Assembly: GCF_019599145.1 (NCBI RefSeq) | Contig: NZ_CP080647.1 | Location: 9,300,001 to 9,364,000 of the forward strand | Reading direction: 5' to 3' | From: Streptomyces akebiae | GTDB taxonomy: Bacteria; Actinomycetota; Actinomycetes; Streptomycetales; Streptomycetaceae | Length of the DNA stretch: 64,000 bases | In this document: positions 1 to 10,204 of the stretch, one piece after another | Layout of the letters: each line of letters begins with the position of its first letter | How positions within the stretch are numbered: position 1 is the stretch's first letter | The notes under the pieces: model-generated | Databases searched by the model: none | Told to the model about the DNA's origin: nothing | The model's input: the letters and a program-made list of their open reading frames with translations, nothing else | Made by a program: the position numbers and the translations under genes

Positions 1-1
1 G

Positions 2-3000
2 CCACGCCCCTGCGGCCCCCTCACCACCGTGGTCCGCCGACCCGACCACACCGCCTTCGTCATCTTCACCTCGGGCTCCACCGGGCGACCCAAGGCGGTC
101 GTCGTCGAACACCGCTCCCTGGTCGCCTACCTGGCCTGGGCCACCCACGAGTACGAGAGCCTGCGCCGCCGCGTCCTGGTGCACTCGCCGGTCTCCTTCG
201 ACCTCACCGCTACCGGCATGTTCGGCCCGCTGATCTGCGGCGGCACCGTGGAACTGGTCCGCTGGACCGCGAGCGGCCCCGACCAGGACGCCCACGTCAC
301 CCGGCCCGACTTCGTCAAGGCCACCCCCACCCATCTGCATCTGCTGAGCGCGGTCCCCGAGGAGTACTCCCCGTGCGGACAACTCGTCCTCGGCGGCGAG
401 TCCCTCCTCGGTGACGTCCTGGACGCCTGGCGCTCCCGGCACCCCGGCGTGACCGTCCTCAACGAGTACGGCCCGACCGAGACCACCGTCGGCTGCAGCC
501 TGTTCCGCATCGAACCCGGCGACCCCGTGCCCCCCGGCGTCGTCACCATCGGCACGCCCGCCTGGAACACACGCATGTACGTGCTGGACGCGCTGCTGCG
601 CCCGGCACCCGTCGGCACCGCCGGCGAACTGTACGTCGCGGGCGACCTCGTCACCCGCGGCTACCACGGCCGCCCCGGCCTGACCGCCGGACGCTTCGTC
701 GCCGACCCCTTCGGCCCGCCCGGAACCCGGATGTACCGCACCGGCGACCTGGCCCGATGGACGGCGGCAGGGCGGCTGGAGTTCGTCAGCCGCGTCGACG
801 ACCAGGTGAAGATCCGGGGCTTCCGCATCGAACTCGGCGAGGTGGAGGCCGTCCTCACCGCCCAGCCGGGCATCGACGCCGCCGCCGTGGTCGTCCGCGA
901 GGACACCCCCGGCGACAAGCGCCTCGTCGCCTACGTCGTGCCGCGCGACGGACACCCGGCGGACCCGGCCGCCCTGCGCGGCGCGGCGGCCGGTGCCCTG
1001 CCCGACTACATGGTCCCCTCCGCCTTCGTCCCCCTGGACGCGCTGCCGCTGACCGCCAACGGCAAGATCGCCCGCAAGGCGCTGCCCGCGCCGGACCACA
1101 CCGCCGAGGGCACGGGCAGGACACCCGCCGAGGGCCTGCAACGACAGGTGGCGGACCTCTTCGCCGCCGTCCTCGGGGTGGCCGACGTCGGCGCCGACGA
1201 CGACTTCTTCCGCCTCGGCGGCCACTCCCTGCTCGTCGCCCGCCTGGTCAACCGGATCCGCGCCGACCTCGGAGCGGAGCTGTCCCTCAGGGAGGTCTTC
1301 GAGCACGCCACCGTCGCCGGACTCGCGGACCTGCTGTCGGACCGGCCTACGCGGACCTCCCGGCCCCCGCTGGTCCGCCGGGAACGGCCCGAGCGGGTGC
1401 CCCTGTCGGCGGCGCAGCGACGGATGTGGTTCCTCGACCGGCTCGACGGTCCCGCGCAGACGTACACCATCCCCGTCGTCCTGCGGATGACCGGCACCCT
1501 CGACCGGGACGCCCTGCGGGACGCCTTCGGCGACCTGGTCCGACGGCACGAAGTACTGCGCACGGTGATCGCCGACGGACCGGACGGGCCGCACCAGATC
1601 GTCGTCGACACCGAACCGCGCTTCGCGGTCCGGCCGTACGCCGCGGACGACTTCGCCGCGGGGCTGGCACAGGCCGCCCGGACGCCGTTCTCCCTCGACC
1701 ACCAACCGCCCGTCCGCGCCGAGCTGTTCACCGACGGGGAACGCGAGCACGCGCTGCTGCTGCTCCTGCACCACATCGCGGGCGACGGCGCCTCCATGCG
1801 GCCCCTCGCCGAGGACCTCTCCACGGCCTACGCTGCCCGCCTCGCCGGCCACGCCCCCGACTGGTCCCCGCTGCCCCTCCAGTACGCCGACTACGCCCTG
1901 TGGGAGCGCGAACTGCCCGCGGAGCGCATCGAGTTCTGGACGCGGGAGCTGGCCGGCGTGCCCGACCAGATCGACCTGCCGACCGACCGGCCACGGCCCG
2001 CCGTCGCCTCCCAGCGCGGTGGCACCGTGCCCTTCACCGTGCCGGCCGCACTGCGCGGCCGCGTCGACGCGCTCGGCCGTGACCGGGGCGCCAGCGCCTT
2101 CATGGTGCTGCACGCCACGCTCGTCACCCTGCTGACCCGGCTCGGCGCCGGCGAGGACATCGTGGTCGGCACACCCGTGGAGGGCCGTCCGGACACCGCG
2201 CTGGAAGGCCTCGTCGGGCTCTTCGCCAACACCCTGGTACTGCGCGCCGACACCTCCGGCGACCCCACGTTCGAGGAGTTGCTCGACCGGGTGCGCGCGG
2301 CGGACGTGGCGGCGTACGACCACACCGACGTGCCGTTCGAGCGACTGGTCGAGGTCCTCAACCCGGCGCGCTCCCGCTCCCGGCACCCCTTGTTCCAGGT
2401 CATGCTGACGGTCAACCAGGAGGCCGTCGCCCCCACCCTCCCCGGCCTCGCCGTGACCCTCGGGGACGTGCCCGGCGACCGCGCCAAGTTCGACCTGTCG
2501 CTGACGTTCGTCGAGACCCGCGAGGGCGGCTGGTCCGGATCGGTCGAGTACGCCTCGGACCTGTTCGACCGGGCCACCGCCGAGAGCGTCGCCGCCCGCT
2601 ATCTGCGCCTGCTGCGGGAGGTGACCGCCGACCCGGCGCGAGCCCTGCACACGCTGCCCCTGCTCACCCCCGCCGAACGCGAGGACACCCTCGTCCGGCG
2701 CAACGACACCGCCGGCCCGCTGCCCGAGGCGTCGCTGCCGGAGATGTTCGAGGCGCAGGTGGCACGCACCCCGCACGCGGTGGCCGTCGTCGCGGACGGC
2801 ACGGCGCTGACGTACGACGAACTGAACCGTCGCGCGAACCGGCTCGCCCGGCACCTGATCACGCTCGGGGCCGGACCGGAGAGCGTCGTCGCGGTCGTGC
2901 TGCCGCGCCGCCCCGAGGTGGTCGTCGCCCTGCTCGCGATCCTGAAGACCGGAGCGGCCTATCTGCCGGTCGACCCGGCCAACCCGCGGGCACGGATCGA

Positions 3001-5605
3001 CGCGCTGGTCGCCGACTCGGCGGCGCGGATCGTGCTCGACGAGGAGACCTTCCCGGCCGGCCTGGACCATCTCCCCGACAGCGACCCGGGCCTGCCCGTC
3101 CACCCCCACCAGGCCGCCTACCTGATCTACACCTCCGGATCTACCGGCCGCCCCAAGGGGGTCGTCGTCGCACACGGATCGCTCGCCGCCTACCTGAGCG
3201 AGGCGGTGGCGATGTACCCGGCCGCGACCGGCGAGTCCCTGGTGCACACCTCCCTCGCCTTCGACATGCCGGTGACCACGCTGTTCACTCCGCTGATCAC
3301 GGGCGGCCGGGTGCGGTTCGCGGACCTGGACCACGACACCGGGACCCCCGACCTGCTCAAGGTCACCCCGAGCCATCTGCGGCTGCTGGAGTCCCTGCCC
3401 GACCGCGTCGGCGACGCGCGGAACCTGGTCATCGGCGGCGAGGCCCTCGACGGCAGCGCCCTGCGGGCGTGGCGCGCGAGGCATCCCGAGACCGTGGTGG
3501 TCAACGAGTACGGCCCCACGGAGGCGACCGTCGGCTGCGTGGTCCACCGCCTCGAACCCGACGACGACCTCGGCACGGGACCGGTGCCCATCGGCCGCCC
3601 CATCGGCAACGCGCGCGTGTACGTCCTCGACGACCACCTCCAGCCCGTCCCCGACGGGGTGTGGGGCGAGCTGTACCTCGCAGGCGCCGGACTCGCCCGC
3701 GGCTACGCCGGACGGCCCGGCCAGAGCGCCGAACGCTTCGTCGCCGACCCGTACGGTCCGCCCGGCACCCGGATGTACCGGGTGGGCGACCGGGCCCGCT
3801 GGAACCGTGCCGGTGTCCTGGAGTACGCCGGCCGCGTCGACGACCAGGTCAAGATCCGGGGGTACCGGATCGAACCCGGCGAGATCGAGGCCGCCCTGAC
3901 CGCGCTCGACGGGGTCGCGCGAGCCGCCGTGATCGCCCGCGAGGACCGTCCTGGCGACCAGCGGCTCGTGGCGTACGTCGTCGCCGAAAAGCCGTCGGTG
4001 GTCGACGAGTTGAAGGACCGGCTCGCCACCGTCCTCCCCGCCCACCTCGTACCGTCCGCGTTCGTCGGGGTCGACGCGCTTCCGCTGAACGCCAACGGCA
4101 AGCTCGACCGCAGGGCACTGCCCGCCCCACCGGACACCGCCGCCGGTACCGGCCGGGCGCCGCGGACCGAACGGGAGGCCCTCCTGTGCGGGCTGTTCGC
4201 CGAGGTGCTGGGGGTGCCCGAGGTCTCCGCCGACGACGACTTCTTCGCACTGGGCGGTCACTCCCTGCTCGCCACCCGGCTGGCGGGCCGGATCGGTGAG
4301 GCTCTGGAGATCCGCTTCAGCCTGTCGGCACTTCTCGAAGCACCGACCCCGGCGGGACTGGCCCGCCACCTCGCGGAGGGCGCACCGCACGCCGCGTCGT
4401 GGGTGCCGGACTCGGAAGCCGAGCTGAGTCCCGCCCTGCGCTTCACATCCGCCGAGTCCCCCGCCGGTCCGCCCGACGCGCCGCATGCCGGTCCGGACGC
4501 CGCCGGCCCGCAAGAGATTCTGCTGACCGGGGCCACGGGGTTCGTCGGAGCCTTCCTCCTGGCAGAGCTGCTGCACCGGACTTCGGCGCGCGTGCACTGC
4601 CTCGTCCGTGGGCGGACCGACGCCGAGGCCGGCGAGCGGCTGACCGGGGCCCTGCGGCGCTACGGCATCGACCTCAGGCCCACGCCGGACCAAGCGCGGC
4701 TGCATGTCGTCCGGGGTGACCTGGCGGCAGGGGACCTCGGCCTCGACCCCTCGGAACGGGCGCGGCTGCGCGAGCGGGTCGACACGATCGTGCACAGCGG
4801 CGCGCACGTCCATCACCTCTCGCCGTACGACCGGCTGAAGCCGGCCAACGTGGAGGGCACCCGAACCCTGCTGCGCCTGGCCGCCGAAGGCAGGCCGAAG
4901 GCGTTCCACCACCTCTCCACCCTCGGCGTGTTCGGGCTCGGCCGGAACTCCCGGCTGGTCAGCGAGGATTCACCGATCGACGGTGAGAGGCACCCGTTCG
5001 GGAACGGCTACGCGGCGAGCAAATGGGTCGCGGACCGGCTGGTGGAGCGTGCCTTCGCGCGGGGGGCCGCCGGCGGCATCCACCGGCTCGGCCGCATCTG
5101 GGCCCACACCGCCACCGGTGCCGTCAGTCCGGACGACATGTTCTCCCGACTGCTCACCAGTTGCGCCGCGCTCGGCTGCTATCCGGCCGGACCGGATCTG
5201 GAGGAAGCGCTGCTCCCCGTCGACGTCCTGGCCCGCGCCGTCGTGGGGCTGATCCTGACGGGGACCGGAACCGCCCGTGTGCACCACCTCCACCACCCGC
5301 GCACGGTCGGAGCCGGTGTCTTCATGAGCGGGTACGACCGGATGCGCGGGACGGTCACCGAAGCGGTCCCGCTCACCGAGTGGCTGCGCCGTCTGCGGCG
5401 CGCGAGCGAACAGGGACAGGACCTGCCGATCCTGCCCTACCAGGCGTATCTCGAAGAGCACGCCAGGACGGCGCCGGACCCACGGCAGCCGACCCTGCAG
5501 TTCGAGAACGACAGGACACTGCAGCGACTGCGGGACCTGGCGGTCGCGATCCCGGACATCGACGCGGCCGCGATCTCCCGCTACTGGGCCTTCGTCGAAC
5601 GGTGA
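2..5605 (+). CDS. Non-ribosomal peptide synthetase, C-terminal part (A-T-C-A-T-reductase), 5' truncated by window edge
   Basis: The frame is open from base 2, so the true start lies upstream; 1867 residues are visible. Domain order: adenylation ([10 protein letters not shown] near nt 65-95, YGPTE near 470), carrier (GGHSLL near 1217-1234), condensation (HHIAGDG, His pair at 1769-1774), a second adenylation domain ([10 protein letters not shown] near 3127), a second carrier ([10 protein letters not shown] near 4252), and a terminal NAD(P)H thioester-reductase domain from about nt 4510 (TGATGFVG, later YAASK). There is no epimerase or thioesterase. Aligned by eye to GrsA, the substrate-pocket residues read DLTKVGEVGK and DMTKVGEVGK; the first is very close to the published Asn code (DLTKLGEVGK), and the second differs by Met for Leu. 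The reductase should release the peptide as an aldehyde or alcohol. Family and architecture are certain; substrates are inferred. Confidence 0.96.
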   Translation, partial: PRPCGPLTTVVRRPDHTAFVIFTSGSTGRPKAVVVEHRSLVAYLAWATHEYESLRRRVLVHSPVSFDLTATGMFGPLICGGTVELVRWTASGPDQDAHVTRPDFVKATPTHLHLLSAVPEEYSPCGQLVLGGESLLGDVLDAWRSRHPGVTVLNEYGPTETTVGCSLFRIEPGDPVPPGVVTIGTPAWNTRMYVLDALLRPAPVGTAGELYVAGDLVTRGYHGRPGLTAGRFVADPFGPPGTRMYRTGDLARWTAAGRLEFVSRVDDQVKIRGFRIELGEVEAVLTAQPGIDAAAVVVREDTPGDKRLVAYVVPRDGHPADPAALRGAAAGALPDYMVPSAFVPLDALPLTANGKIARKALPAPDHTAEGTGRTPAEGLQRQVADLFAAVLGVADVGADDDFFRLGGHSLLVARLVNRIRADLGAELSLREVFEHATVAGLADLLSDRPTRTSRPPLVRRERPERVPLSAAQRRMWFLDRLDGPAQTYTIPVVLRMTGTLDRDALRDAFGDLVRRHEVLRTVIADGPDGPHQIVVDTEPRFAVRPYAADDFAAGLAQAARTPFSLDHQPPVRAELFTDGEREHALLLLLHHIAGDGASMRPLAEDLSTAYAARLAGHAPDWSPLPLQYADYALWERELPAERIEFWTRELAGVPDQIDLPTDRPRPAVASQRGGTVPFTVPAALRGRVDALGRDRGASAFMVLHATLVTLLTRLGAGEDIVVGTPVEGRPDTALEGLVGLFANTLVLRADTSGDPTFEELLDRVRAADVAAYDHTDVPFERLVEVLNPARSRSRHPLFQVMLTVNQEAVAPTLPGLAVTLGDVPGDRAKFDLSLTFVETREGGWSGSVEYASDLFDRATAESVAARYLRLLREVTADPARALHTLPLLTPAEREDTLVRRNDTAGPLPEASLPEMFEAQVARTPHAVAVVADGTALTYDELNRRANRLARHLITLGAGPESVVAVVLPRRPEVVVALLAILKTGAAYLPVDPANPRARIDALVADSAARIVLDEETFPAGLDHLPDSDPGLPVHPHQAAYLIYTSGSTGRPKGVVVAHGSLAAYLSEAVAMYPAATGESLVHTSLAFDMPVTTLFTPLITGGRVRFADLDHDTGTPDLLKVTPSHLRLLESLPDRVGDARNLVIGGEALDGSALRAWRARHPETVVVNEYGPTEATVGCVVHRLEPDDDLGTGPVPIGRPIGNARVYVLDDHLQPVPDGVWGELYLAGAGLARGYAGRPGQSAERFVADPYGPPGTRMYRVGDRARWNRAGVLEYAGRVDDQVKIRGYRIEPGEIEAALTALDGVARAAVIAREDRPGDQRLVAYVVAEKPSVVDELKDRLATVLPAHLVPSAFVGVDALPLNANGKLDRRALPAPPDTAAGTGRAPRTEREALLCGLFAEVLGVPEVSADDDFFALGGHSLLATRLAGRIGEALEIRFSLSALLEAPTPAGLARHLAEGAPHAASWVPDSEAELSPALRFTSAESPAGPPDAPHAGPDAAGPQEILLTGATGFVGAFLLAELLHRTSARVHCLVRGRTDAEAGERLTGALRRYGIDLRPTPDQARLHVVRGDLAAGDLGLDPSERARLRERVDTIVHSGAHVHHLSPYDRLKPANVEGTRTLLRLAAEGRPKAFHHLSTLGVFGLGRNSRLVSEDSPIDGERHPFGNGYAASKWVADRLVERAFARGAAGGIHRLGRIWAHTATGAVSPDDMFSRLLTSCAALGCYPAGPDLEEALLPVDVLARAVVGLILTGTGTARVHHLHHPRTVGAGVFMSGYDRMRGTVTEAVPLTEWLRRLRRASEQGQDLPILPYQAYLEEHARTAPDPRQPTLQFENDRTLQRLRDLAVAIPDIDAAAISRYWAFVER

Positions 5606-5703
5606 GGTGAGCCGTGCGGACCGGCCTGCCGCCCTCCACATCGACCTGATGACCAGCCACACCGCCCGGACCACCGGCCGGAACCGTGGCCCCACTCCCC
5701 TCC

Positions 5704-5728
5704 GCCGGGAGGCGAAGCGCCTCCCGGC
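5704..5728 (+). promoter_or_regulatory. Perfect 11-bp stem-loop just upstream of the MbtH gene
   Basis: GCCGGGAGGCG (5704-5714) pairs perfectly with CGCCTCCCGGC (5718-5728) across an AAG loop. It lies in the 147-base gap between the synthetase stop and the MbtH start, ending 4 bases before the purine-rich ribosome-binding site (GAAAGGAA, 5733-5740). There is no T-tract. It could be a partial terminator, an mRNA-stabilising end, or a structure that affects translation of the small protein; sequence alone does not decide. Confidence 0.6.
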
Positions 5729-5752
5729 TCCCGAAAGGAACACCGACCCGTC

Positions 5753-5962
5753 ATGACGAACCCCTTCGAGAACCCCGACGGCACCTACCTGGTCCTGGTC
5801 AACGACGAGGGCCAGCACTCGCTGTGGCCCGACTTCACCGCCGTGCCCGTCGGCTGGACCTCCGTCTTCGGCCCGGAGAGCCGCACCGCCTGCCTGGAGT
5901 ACGTCGAACGCGAGTGGACCGACCTGCGCCCCAAGAGCCTCGTCCGGGCCATGGGCGAGTGA
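5753..5962 (+). CDS. MbtH-like protein (NRPS adenylation-domain chaperone)
   Basis: A complete 69-residue MbtH family member. It carries the family signature: an N-E-G-Q-x-S-L-W-P stretch, VPVGW, and a C-terminal YVE-x-x-W-T-D-x-R-P-x-S-L block with the conserved tryptophans. MbtH proteins bind adenylation domains and support their folding and activity, so it most likely serves the synthetase ending 147 bases upstream. The start is set by the GAAAGGAA site 12 bases before the ATG. The next gene starts 33 bases after its stop, so it sits in the same transcription unit as the oxygenase and aminotransferase. Confidence 0.95.
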   Translation: MTNPFENPDGTYLVLVNDEGQHSLWPDFTAVPVGWTSVFGPESRTACLEYVEREWTDLRPKSLVRAMGE

Positions 5963-5994
5963 CGCGGACGCAGCGGACGAAAGGGAACACGCAC

Positions 5995-6996
5995 GTGAGC
6001 AGCGTCGACGTGACGCAGGCACCGTACGCCCCGGCGAGCGCCGACGGCACGGTGCGGTACGACGCCCGCACCCTGGCCCGGCTCGGCCTTGTGGCGGCGG
6101 AACTGCTGGACCAGGCGGGCGACCGGGTCGACGATCCGGCATGGGTGGCGCTCGCCCGGCACGCCTGGGAGGACGTCCCGGCCGACATACGGCGCACCGT
6201 GAGGGAGTTCCGCAGGCATGCGGGCCCCGACGGCGCCCTCGTCCTGAGAAGGCTTCCCATCGGTGCCGCGCGCCTGCCGCTGACCCCGATGGTGAAGGGC
6301 TCGGTCCAGCACGGTCCGTCCCTGCCCGCGGCGACCCTGCTGTTGTTCGCGGCCGGGCTCGGCGATCCGGCCGCCTTCGCGGCGGAGAAGTCCGGCGCCC
6401 TGGTCCAGGACGTCGTGCCGGTGCCCGGCCAGGAGACGGTCCAGGGCAACGTCGGCTCGGTGGAGCTCACCTTCCACACCGAGAACGCCTTCCACCCCCA
6501 CCGCCCCGACTACGTCATGCTGCTGTGCCTGCGCCCCGACCACGAGGGCACGGCCGAACTGCGCACCAGCTGCGCCCGGCGCGTCCTGCCGCTGCTGACG
6601 CCCGGCACCCGGGACGCGCTCGGCAGGCCCGAGTACGTCACCGAGGCGCCGCCGTCCTTCGGACCGGCCGGCGAGGGCACCGCGCACGCCGTGCTCACCG
6701 GCGATCCGGACGACCCCGACTGGTGCTTCGACGAGGCGGCCACCAAGGCGCTGACCCCCGAGGGCCGGGCCGCTCTCGCGGAACTCGCCGAGGTGGCGCA
6801 CCGCACGTACACCGGGGTGCTGCTGCGCCCCGGCGACCTCGCCGTCGTGGACAACCGGATCACCCTGCACGGCCGTTCGGCGTTCACTCCGCGCTACGAC
6901 GGCCACGACCGCTGGCTCCAGCGGACCTTCGCCTTCAGCGACCTGCGCCGCTCCCGCGACCACCGTCCCGGTGACGGAACCGTGCTGGTCAAGTGA
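5995..6996 (+). CDS. Fe(II)/2-oxoglutarate-dependent amino-acid oxygenase (asparagine/arginine beta-hydroxylase family)
   Basis: 333 residues from a GTG at 5995, with GAAAGGGA about 8 bases upstream. The frame is open further upstream, but that stretch runs across the MbtH gene and is not credible. The facial-triad iron ligands are visible as His161 and Glu163 (HTENAFHPHRP) with His292 in the C-terminal ITLHGRS motif; Arg306 or Arg310 is a candidate 2-oxoglutarate anchor. The motif pattern is that of the clavaminate-synthase-like group including AsnO and VioC, which hydroxylate free Asn or Arg at the beta carbon. Because both adjacent adenylation pockets look Asn-like, making 3-hydroxy-Asn as a precursor is the simplest reading. 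Arginine or another substrate cannot be excluded. Confidence 0.9.
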   Translation: MSSVDVTQAPYAPASADGTVRYDARTLARLGLVAAELLDQAGDRVDDPAWVALARHAWEDVPADIRRTVREFRRHAGPDGALVLRRLPIGAARLPLTPMVKGSVQHGPSLPAATLLLFAAGLGDPAAFAAEKSGALVQDVVPVPGQETVQGNVGSVELTFHTENAFHPHRPDYVMLLCLRPDHEGTAELRTSCARRVLPLLTPGTRDALGRPEYVTEAPPSFGPAGEGTAHAVLTGDPDDPDWCFDEAATKALTPEGRAALAELAEVAHRTYTGVLLRPGDLAVVDNRITLHGRSAFTPRYDGHDRWLQRTFAFSDLRRSRDHRPGDGTVLVK

Positions 6997-7061
6997 CCCG
7001 CCAGGCGTCATCGGCCCGCAACGCGTCACGAGAATCGTCGACATGAAAGGTACGTGCTGAC

Positions 7062-8330
7062 ATGACCGAGACCGACCGGACGCCCTTCGCGGTGTTCGAA
7101 CGTCACGAGTCGAACGTACGCAGCTACTGCCGCGACTTCCCGGTGGTCTTCGAACGAGCCGCCGGACACCATCTGTGGGACACCTCCGGACGCCGCTACG
7201 TCGACCTGCTGTGCGGGGCCGGCTCGCTGAACTACGGCCACAACCCGCCCCGGATCGTCGAGCGGGTGACGGCCTACCTCACGGCCGGCGGCCCGGTGCA
7301 GTCGCTGGACCTGCACACCACCGCCAAGGCCGACTTCCTGGAGCGGTTCACCGGCTTGATCCTCCAGCCCCGCGGCCTCGGCGACCACGTCGTCCAGTTC
7401 CCCGGACCGGCCGGAACGCTCGCCGTCGAGGCCGCGCTGAAGCTGGCCCGCAAGGTCACCGGGCGCACCGAGGTGATCGCCTTCACCGGCGGCTTCCACG
7501 GCACGTCCCTCGGCGCCCTCGCCGCCACCACCTCCCCGCTGCTGCGCGGCGCGGCGGGCGTACCGCTGACCGACGTCACGATCCTCCCGTACGGCGACGT
7601 GGCCGAGCCTGATCCGTTCGCCGCCCTGGAACACGCCCTCGGTCCGGGCGCGGCGACGCCCCCGCCCGCCGCGGTCCTGCTGGAGACGGTCCAGGGCGAG
7701 GGCGGACTGCACACCGCGCCCCGCGCGTGGCTGGCCCGGATCCGTGAACTCGCCGACGCCACCGGCACGTTGGTCATCGTGGACGACATCCAGGCGGGCT
7801 GCGGACGCACCGGTACCTTCTTCAGCTTCGAGGACGCCCCCGAACTCCGTCCCGACCTGGTCTGCCTGTCGAAGTCCCTCAGCGGAATGGGGCTGCCGAT
7901 GGCGGCGCTGTTGATCCGGCGCGAGATCGATCGTTGGGCCCCCGGCGAGCACAACGGCACGTTCCGCGGCCACAACCTCGCCTTCGTGGCGGGCTCCGCG
8001 GCACTGGACCACTGGACCGACCCGCACTTCACCGACCACGCCGCCGAACTGACCGCCGCGATCCGCACCAGCCTCGCCAGCATCGTCGACGCCCTCCCGG
8101 CGGGTGCCGCCGAAGTCGTCGGCAAGGGAGCGATGAGCGGACTGAGATTCCCCGCCCCCGGGACGGCCGACCGGATACGGGGGGCGTTGTTCCGCGCGGG
8201 CGTCGTCGCCGAGACCTCGGGGGCGGGGCATGTGCTGAAGCTCCTGCCACCCCTGACGATCTCCCTCACCGAGTGGAAGGAAGTGGCGGACACCGTGGGC
8301 GACACGGTCCAGGTACTCGCTACGACGTAG
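7062..8330 (+). CDS. Class III PLP-dependent aminotransferase (diaminobutyrate--2-oxoglutarate transaminase type)
   Basis: 422 residues with a full class III fold: FTGGFHG, an ETVQGEGG block, the cofactor aspartate in VDDIQAGCGRTG, and the Schiff-base lysine Lys271 in CLSKSLSG. VDDIQAGCGRTGTFFSFE closely resembles EctB-type diaminobutyrate transaminases, which make L-2,4-diaminobutyrate from aspartate semialdehyde. There is no ectoine synthase or acetyltransferase nearby, so an osmolyte role is unlikely. Within this cluster it either supplies diaminobutyrate to a module upstream of the window or, like MxcL in myxochelin biosynthesis, transaminates the aldehyde released by the reductase domain. 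A GAAAGG site precedes the ATG. Confidence 0.92.
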   Translation: MTETDRTPFAVFERHESNVRSYCRDFPVVFERAAGHHLWDTSGRRYVDLLCGAGSLNYGHNPPRIVERVTAYLTAGGPVQSLDLHTTAKADFLERFTGLILQPRGLGDHVVQFPGPAGTLAVEAALKLARKVTGRTEVIAFTGGFHGTSLGALAATTSPLLRGAAGVPLTDVTILPYGDVAEPDPFAALEHALGPGAATPPPAAVLLETVQGEGGLHTAPRAWLARIRELADATGTLVIVDDIQAGCGRTGTFFSFEDAPELRPDLVCLSKSLSGMGLPMAALLIRREIDRWAPGEHNGTFRGHNLAFVAGSAALDHWTDPHFTDHAAELTAAIRTSLASIVDALPAGAAEVVGKGAMSGLRFPAPGTADRIRGALFRAGVVAETSGAGHVLKLLPPLTISLTEWKEVADTVGDTVQVLATT

Positions 8331-8399
8331 TCGCCCGTGCCGGTCGCGATGGCGGCGGCACCGGGACGGCAGCCGTGACAGCGGCGCCCGCAGGCCGAA

Positions 8400-8429
8400 C
8401 GCCGCCACCGTCCGACGACGGTGGCGGCG
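8400..8429. terminator. Strong hairpin between convergent genes
   Basis: A perfect 13-bp stem (8400-8412 with 8417-8429) and a CGAC loop lie 70 bases after the aminotransferase stop and 31 bases beyond the stop of the convergent aldo/keto reductase. It has no U-tract, which is common for streptomycete terminators. It probably ends transcription from both sides and marks the right boundary of the peptide cluster. Confidence 0.7.
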
Positions 8430-8460
8430 ACTGCGACTGAGGCGACTGCGGCTGCGACCG

Positions 8461-9453
8461 CTACCAGGCGAAGGCCTCCGGGGACGGTCCAGGGCCGGGG
8501 AAGATCTCGTCCAGCCCGGCCAGCAGCTCCTCGCTCAGATCCAACTCGACGGCGCGCAGGGCGGATTCGAGCTGCTCCGCCGTGCGCGGGCCGACGATCG
8601 GGCCGGTCACACCGGGACGGGTGAGCAGCCAGGCCAGGGCGGCCTCGCCGGGCTCCACGCCGTGCTTGTCGAGCAGGTCCTCGTAGGCCTGGATCTTCGC
8701 GTGCACCTCAGGGCCGGACATGGCGCCCGCGGCTCGCCCCTCGCTGCGCCGGCCGCCCTCGACCTCCTTCTTCAGCACTCCGCCGAGCGCACCGCCGTGC
8801 AGCGGCGACCAGGGGATGATGCCGAGGCCGTACTCCTGCGCGGCCGGGATGACCTCCATCTCGGCGCGGCGCTCATAGAGGTTGTAGAGGCACTGCTCGC
8901 TCACGAGGCCGATGGTGCCGCCGCGGCGGGCGGCGATCTCGTTGGCCTGGGCGATCTTGTACCCGGGGAAGTTGGAGGACCCGGCGTAGAGGATCTTGCC
9001 CTGCTGGACCAGCACGTCGACGGCCTGCCAGATCTCCTCGAACGGGGTGTCCCGGTCGATGTGGTGGAACTGGTAGAGGTCGATGTGGTCGGTCCGCAGC
9101 CGCTTGAGCGACGCGTCCACGGCGCGCCGTATGTTCAACGCCGACAGCTTCTCGTGGTTGGGCCACGCTGTGCCGTCCGCGCCCATGTTGCCGTACACCT
9201 TGGTCGCGAGGACGACCTTGTCGCGGCGGTCGCCGCCCTTCGCGAACCAGGTGCCGATGATCTCCTCGGTACGGCCCTTGTTCTCGCCCCAGCCGTAGAC
9301 GTTGGCCGTGTCGACGAAGTTGATGCCCGCGTCCAGCGCCGCGTCCATGATCGCGTGGCTGTCGGCCTCGTCGGTGTGGGGACCGAAGTTCATGGTGCCG
9401 AGGACGAGCCGGCTGACCTTGAGGCCGGTGCGTCCGAGCTGCGTGTATTTCAT
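8461..9453 (-). CDS. Aldo/keto reductase
   Basis: 330 residues from the ATG at 9453 (MKYTQLGRTGLKVSRL, the usual family N-terminus); a GTG three codons earlier (9462) is an alternative. The tetrad pieces are visible: Asp in FVDTANVYG with Tyr in NVYGWG, Lys in VVLATKVYG, and His in LYQFHHIDRD. The C-terminal NADPH-binding block (TGPIVGPRTAEQLES) is intact. It belongs to the YajO/AKR11-13-like bacterial aldehyde reductases, and the physiological substrate is unknown. No ribosome-binding site is seen before either start, so the mRNA may be leaderless. It converges on the NRPS cluster and is probably not part of it, although it could act on an aldehyde product. Confidence 0.92.
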   Translation of the reverse strand: MKYTQLGRTGLKVSRLVLGTMNFGPHTDEADSHAIMDAALDAGINFVDTANVYGWGENKGRTEEIIGTWFAKGGDRRDKVVLATKVYGNMGADGTAWPNHEKLSALNIRRAVDASLKRLRTDHIDLYQFHHIDRDTPFEEIWQAVDVLVQQGKILYAGSSNFPGYKIAQANEIAARRGGTIGLVSEQCLYNLYERRAEMEVIPAAQEYGLGIIPWSPLHGGALGGVLKKEVEGGRRSEGRAAGAMSGPEVHAKIQAYEDLLDKHGVEPGEAALAWLLTRPGVTGPIVGPRTAEQLESALRAVELDLSEELLAGLDEIFPGPGPSPEAFAW

Positions 9454-9650
9454 GGACTGCACGCTAGTCGCGTGGAGTGCGCTCTAGGCAAGCCGCGACT
9501 CGCGTTCCACACCGCAGTGACACATCCCTGACGAGCAACCAGCACACTCCCGCTGACGCCGGCCCGGGAGACCGTCGTCGGCCCGGACGGCAAGGCCCCG
9601 GCAACCAGATGGAAGGCTGCTGTCTTCATACGCGTTCGTAGGATCTCGGC

Positions 9651-10187
9651 ATGTCCGATGCCTTCACGGTCCTGTGGACCCACGACACGTGCCGTGCCCT
9701 GCGCGGGGCGGGACGCGAGGGCGAGCGCCCGCCCGTCGCGTTCAGCGGTGTCCATTCCTCGCTCCCCGCCTGGTCGGGCGCCCACCCCGGGGACGAGGTG
9801 TACGCGCTGCACGTGAACCGGGGCGAGGTGCTGCTGGTGAGCCGGATGCGCGTGGTCGACAGGGAGCGGCGCGACTGCTGCGGCACCGCTCCGGCGACAT
9901 GGCGGGACCCGGGGTTCCCCGGACACCACGACTGGGCGGCGCTCGGCGCGGGCGGCTGCGGTGCCGAGGCCGTCCACGTGGACGCCACACCGGTGCGCTT
10001 CGACCTGCCGGTACCCGGCGACCTCCTCGGACGACTGACCTGGCGCAACCGCCGAGGAGGGACCAGGGGCCTGAAGTACGTGGTGGACGGACGCCTGCAG
10101 CGCGTGGTCAGCCTCCAGGGGTTCTACCGCCTCACGCCCGAGTCGGCGGACGACCTCGCGGAGGTTCTCGGCAGCGCCGCCCTCTGA
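9651..10187 (+). CDS. Conserved hypothetical protein, 178 aa
   Basis: Good streptomycete codon structure throughout and a plausible ATG at 9651. I do not recognise a family. A stretch near residues 44-70 (HPGDEVYALHVNRGEVLLVSR) resembles the beta-strand pattern of PUA/EVE-type small-ligand folds, but only weakly. There is no signal peptide or membrane segment. Four cysteines and several histidines are scattered without an obvious metal site. It is a single gene, converging on the monooxygenase-like gene across a short hairpin. Confidence 0.7.
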   Translation: MSDAFTVLWTHDTCRALRGAGREGERPPVAFSGVHSSLPAWSGAHPGDEVYALHVNRGEVLLVSRMRVVDRERRDCCGTAPATWRDPGFPGHHDWAALGAGGCGAEAVHVDATPVRFDLPVPGDLLGRLTWRNRRGGTRGLKYVVDGRLQRVVSLQGFYRLTPESADDLAEVLGSAAL

Positions 10188-10204
10188 CCCCGCCCGAGGG
10201 TCAG
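10184..10204. terminator. Short bidirectional hairpin spanning two stop codons
   Basis: CTGACCC (10184-10190) pairs with GGGTCAG (10198-10204) over a 7-base loop. The stem includes the stop codon of the plus-strand gene and the last codons of the convergent minus-strand gene, so it could end both transcripts. It is short, so confidence is moderate. Confidence 0.45.

Noticed and set aside
8461..9453. Aldo/keto reductase as a member of the NRPS cluster
   Set aside because: It is on the opposite strand behind a strong terminator hairpin and belongs to a common housekeeping-like family; no evidence ties it to the peptide.
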